Assembly: GCA_964445305.1 (NCBI GenBank)
Contig: CAYUKK010000049.1
Location: forward strand, 1-12,570
Reading direction: 5' to 3'
Length of the DNA: 12,570 bases
Source: CAYUKK01 sp964445305
GTDB taxonomy: Bacteria; Acidobacteriota; Aminicenantia; Aminicenantales; UBA8522
Shown here: one piece after another, positions 11,838-12,570 of the stretch
How positions within the stretch are numbered: the stretch's first letter is position 1
How the letters are laid out: the number at the start of each line of letters is the position of its first letter
The notes under the pieces: model-generated
Databases searched by the model: none
Told to the model about the DNA's origin: nothing
The model's input: only the letters and a program-made list of their open reading frames with translations
Translations under genes and position numbers: made by a program

Positions 11838-12570
11838 ATGATACGTGCGCGTCAAATTTCCAATCCTTACCGGATCTGGCTATTAGTTGCTTTAGTTACG
11901 GTAGCCTTCGGGTTCTTGGAACCAACGGAAGCCAGTGATCAGGCAACCTACACGATAATAGCCACAGCGGGTCCTGGAGGTAGCATTAGTCCGTCCGGGA
12001 CGGTTGTGGTGGAGGAGGGGGGCGGTCAAGCATTCACCATTAGTGCTGATCCTGGCTATCATATAGCGGATGTCCTGGTTGATGGGGGTTCTGTCGGTGC
12101 AGTTCCCTCATATACGTTTTATAATGTGACGCAAAATCACACTATAGAAGCATTGTTTGCCGAAAATGTCATAGAGTTTGTGACGGATGTGGATACGGTC
12201 TCTGTGCCTGAGGGAGGGACAGCCAATTTTCAGGTGAGGCTATCGGCCCAGCCATCGGGTGATGTGAGTGTGACGGTAGCTCGGGTGAGCGGGGATACAG
12301 ACATTACGGTTCAGTCAGGGGCGGCGCTTACATTTACCCCAGCCAACTGGAATGTTGACCAGGCAGTGACACTTGCCGCCGCCGAGGATGTAGATATTGC
12401 CAATGGCACGGCTGTGATCCGGATTAGTGCCACGGGCATTCCCTCAAAGGATATAACGGCCAGTGAGCAGGATAACGATACGCTCCAGTTTGTGACGGAT
12501 GTGGATACGGTCTCAGTGCCTGAGGGAGGGACAGCTCAGTTTGAGGTGAGGCTATCGGCGCAGCCATCGG
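11838..12570 (+). CDS. Large secreted repeat protein, 5' part (InlB-B-like plus Calx-beta-like repeats)
   Basis: The frame stays open to the window edge, so only the first 244 residues are seen. Residues 1-33 form a signal peptide (YRIWLLVALVTVAFGF core, cut probably after EAS). Residues 36-109 match the divergent InlB-B repeat pattern (YTIIATAGPGGSISPSG, then GYHIADVLVDGGSVGA, then NHTIEALF). From about 112, a 104-residue unit begins FVTDVDTVSVPEGGTA and has a Calx-beta-like sequence; a second copy starts at about 216. At DNA level the copies are 312 bases apart, with 78 of 84 visible bases identical. Such proteins are exported surface or adhesion proteins in environmental bacteria; the size and C-terminal anchor lie outside the window. 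The start has only a weak GACGGGG ribosome binding site. No promoter is clear. Confidence 0.85.
   Translation, partial: MIRARQISNPYRIWLLVALVTVAFGFLEPTEASDQATYTIIATAGPGGSISPSGTVVVEEGGGQAFTISADPGYHIADVLVDGGSVGAVPSYTFYNVTQNHTIEALFAENVIEFVTDVDTVSVPEGGTANFQVRLSAQPSGDVSVTVARVSGDTDITVQSGAALTFTPANWNVDQAVTLAAAEDVDIANGTAVIRISATGIPSKDITASEQDNDTLQFVTDVDTVSVPEGGTAQFEVRLSAQPS
12175..12570 (+). repeat. Intragenic tandem repeat, period 312 bp
   Basis: 12175-12258 and 12487-12570 differ at 6 of 84 positions, exactly 104 codons apart. The high DNA identity shows recent duplication or ongoing homogenisation of the Calx-beta-like units. Confidence 0.9.

Overview
The window looks like a chromosomal segment from a Gram-negative bacterium of intermediate GC content. 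It combines a Wza-type outer-membrane polysaccharide exporter with a fused Wzc-type co-polymerase/tyrosine kinase. It also has secreted proteins with carboxypeptidase-regulatory-like, InlB-B-like and Calx-beta-like domains. This mix is common in poorly cultured lineages related to Acidobacteria/Aminicenantes or in deltaproteobacterial groups. The phylum is a guess from style, not a demonstrated assignment.

Positions 1-8022 form an extracellular-polysaccharide module of the Wzy-dependent type, all on the + strand: a 5'-truncated Wzc-like BY-kinase (2-1396), an O-antigen ligase/polymerase-like membrane protein (1446-2873), a membrane-anchored TPR-like protein overlapping it by 4 bases (2870-4612), a Wza-like SLBB exporter (4682-5626) and a CpsB/YwqE-type PHP tyrosine phosphatase (7216-8022). 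The likely logic is that the polymerase extends the chain, the BY-kinase sets chain length and phosphorylates its own C-terminal tyrosine cluster, the PHP phosphatase reverses this, and Wza provides the outer-membrane exit. No flippase or glycosyltransferases lie in the window.

The module is broken between wza and the phosphatase. A 12-codon copy of the phosphatase start (5626-5661) sits directly after wza, fused to AT-rich repeats. Next comes an IS4-family insertion sequence (5706-7028) with a matching 9-bp target duplication, and then the intact phosphatase gene, which repeats that start with three silent differences. Removing the IS restores a dispersed repeat that recurs downstream of rsmD (11184-11202), so the events appear nested: repeat first, IS later. 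The IS transposase leader can fold to hide its ribosome binding site, as in the IS10/IS50 scheme.

Positions 8044-8923 hold a secreted two-domain protein with its own good promoter. Positions 8924-9834 are about 0.9 kb of non-coding, repeat-rich DNA: two diverged ~100-bp repeats, a long polypyrimidine tract with a (TTCC)6 microsatellite, and a remnant of an IS3-family element cut off by one of the repeats. A membrane-anchored protein of unknown function (9835-10572), rsmD (10637-11179) and a doubtful small ORF (11226-11636) follow. The window ends in the 5' part of a large secreted repeat protein (11838 onward), preceded by a leader with a compact possible three-way RNA junction.

I see no tRNA, rRNA, CRISPR array or recognisable defence system. 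The most unusual material is the layered repeat/IS history at the wza-phosphatase junction and the secreted protein carrying a translation-factor-like beta-barrel.
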